Shown in pieces: positions 57,501-60,500 of a stretch of DNA of 64,000 nt. Source of the stretch: Ophiura sarsii (Eukaryota > Echinodermata > Ophiuroidea > Amphilepidida > Ophiuridae). Location: contig CM069449.1 in the NCBI GenBank assembly GCA_035610835.1, positions 43,358,768-43,422,767 of the forward strand, read 5' to 3'. Below the pieces are notes generated by a model that did not search any database, was not told the origin of the DNA, and saw nothing but the letters and a program-made list of their open reading frames with translations. Numbering within the stretch: position 1 is the first letter of the stretch; the number at the start of each line of letters is the position of its first letter. A program made the translations under genes and the position numbers.

Positions 57501-60500
57501 AGCTGACTGAATATAAGAGATTGGCACCCCTTTACAAACATTTCTGATCTTGCCCCCCCCCCCCCCCCCCCACTGAAAAAAATCCTAGCTACACCACTGT
57601 TTGTGAGGAAGACAATCTTTCACTAACACCAGCGCATCACTAACACCAGCGCAATCCACACACAGTTTATTAAAGACACCGGGTGAAAACACATTGGAGT
57701 AATTCTGTTATACCCTTCACAGGGGTATTCACAGTGCATGATTTTTAAGAACGACGCATACTACTGTGTAGGGTGTGGAGGGTATTACAGAATTATGCCA
57801 ACACATTTTTCCTAGTCGACCAGTCGCCACCTAATAGTCCTGTTGGCGACTAGTAAAGGTCAAATTGTGACGAAAATGTTGATGCTAAGTTAGTCGTTGT
57901 AAATGCATGAAAATAAAGAGTATGCCACAAATAAGAACTTGCACGGTTACATTACCTCTAATCCATGCTCTGACCCATTCTATTTGGTTTATTGTGAACT
58001 GAAAACTGGGTGGACAGGTTTTTTGAAATTAGTCCCGACTAACGCAGATAGTTGTGAAAATAGTTTGAATTATTTTTTCTAGTGTAATAATAGTGTTAAA
58101 GCAATCTATTCAAGCAAACTTATTCATTTCAAGCAGAAAATAGTAATATTTTGACAAATTGGGTTTAAAATAATTATCTTGCGACCCTGATTTGTGAGAT
58201 TTTGGGGTCAGTTGCTAAGGGCAACGCAAACAAATTATTTGTTGGCCTTATTAGCAGTCTATGTTTCTATATATTCCATGGAAATCAAACTTCCCCACAC
58301 TTCTTTATCATTGGGTGTAGTTAAAGGTATATGTTCCGATCACTTTTTTGGGGCTATGATTTTTTTCTCACATCATGATATTTTGATATCAGAAGAATCC
58401 CCATATTTTTCTCAATATGTCTGTAAAATCTTAGGGGCCACACATGTTCCATTTAGAAATTATAGTCTAAAATGTGGTGAATTACTGTCAAAAGTGGTTA
58501 ACCACCAAACAGTTTGTGTACAACTCAATGGACAAATGCTTTGTGACCTTGTGCTTCTAAAAATAGAACCATTGAAGTTATGCAACTCAAACTTTTGGAA
58601 TGCGAACATTTTAGGGATGACCTTTCATGTAAAATAGAAAACATCAATTTGAAAATCGGGCCAGAAATCGGAACATCTACCTTTAATTAAAACATCGTAA
58701 CTTTAAAAGTTAAAAACTTAGACAGTGTACGACCGTAGATCCAGAGTTGCCAGAAGATGTTGACTTTCAGGTGACATCGCACCAAGACGAATCTTGCCTA
58801 GTTTAAAATGTTGATAGATTTGCGTAGATTGATGCGCTTTACTCCGTAAAGTAGTTCCAGTTGTAAACCAGGCAAGATTCTTCTTCCTGCGGTGACATCA
58901 CAGGATGTATTTGATGACGTATTCTGGATCAATTGATCGTACAAGTGACTAAATTGGTAGGACCCCTTGTCGCCATTCACAAGGTTATTGTTGGCTTTGA
59001 GATGGATCCGAATGAATTCTCTAATCCATCTGGTGTTTCTGGTGTCGTCTCTCGCAAGTATGTTGGTATTATTATCCCAACTAATAATATGGTATTAAGG
59101 CTAAAAAATAAAATTGTTTGATTGTCCATAGATCACTTTCAAAAGTTGGGTAGGTCGGTCGGGAATTTTTTTTTTTTTCTTCTTCTTTTCTCACTTGCTC
59201 TTTTTTCAGGTACCAAAAGTAAAATGAGATGTACTTGTTGTGGTAACTAAAACGGGGAACAAAATCTTTAACATTTTGATGAGTATTTCTTTTTTCTCAA
59301 CACTTAAAAAAAAAAATGAAAAAAAAATGAATTTTTTTATTTTCGGCTAATATTTGTAATAAAATGAAATTTTCAACAACAAAAATATTTATTTATTCAA
59401 CAACAATTTTTTTTGTTTTTTTTGCCTAATGGGGCACACATGGTCCAGCGGATAAGTTCTCGCTCCCCAATACAAAGGTTGTGGGTTCGAGTCCCGTTGC
59501 GGCCAGCATGTTGTCTCCTTGGGCCTCTCTTCACCCAGGTGTATAAATGGGTACCGGCATTAATTCATGTTGGGAAATAAAACAGACTTGCTGTGCGGAA
59601 TGAGTGGCGAACCCCCTACAGCCAAAATTACACGGAGGAGGTATTGCGTTAAGTTAAGCGATGTTGTTTAAAGTCAAAAGTGAAATATGTGTTGAGCTTT
59701 AATTTAAATTAAATACGTACAAGAATATGGCCCTTTGTGTTTCTTGAAAGGCCTTCTTGGGTTGGAAAAATATATGTTTCACTGGAACTCATAGTAGATT
59801 ATAATTTCTATTTCATCATTGTTATCAGGGAATGGCCTTCCTCGGTCAAAAGAAAATGGTTCACCGTGATCTAGCGGCGCGGAACATCCTTGTGGCATCC
59901 GAAAATGAGGTCAAGATTACGGACTTTGGACTGGCCAGAGATTTCACTGCTAACCGGGATTACTACAGGATGACCGGAAGACACAATACGCTCCCCATCA
60001 AATGGTAAGTGATGTTGCCAGACACATGATTTTGTAGCCTAATTTAGTTTCTTATTGAAAACCTGGATTGGCTCTACAGACCATATGTTTTGTTCCCACC
60101 AAAATATGATTTTCCCCTTTTCCCATTAACAAATAAATAATAAAAAACGACGCCAATAAGACTATTGAAAAAACAACCTCGTAAACGGCAGCAGAACATA
60201 TCCTGATCTCTTGCGATAGCGCGTCCGTGATTGGTTTGTGACTTGTAAACCAAAGCATTTACTACCAATCAGCACATTGCATACAAAACTGCTTGGCATC
60301 GATGATATTTCCAGGCTACTACGTCCGCCATGTTGTTATGTAGTGAAAGCAGGGTTTATTTATGGCTTTGACTTCGTCCGCTGGAGTTTTAAAAATTCAT
60401 CAAGTCATCACACGCAGAGAGTAGAAAATTAAGCAAGATGTGTAATATGTATTTAGGATTTTTGCATTGGGCATATGACATTACAATTAATTTCAATGTA

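Noticed and set aside
59438..59515. Possible tRNA gene
   Set aside because: Same reason; the CACCCAGGTGTATAAATGGG body follows the tRNA-like head.
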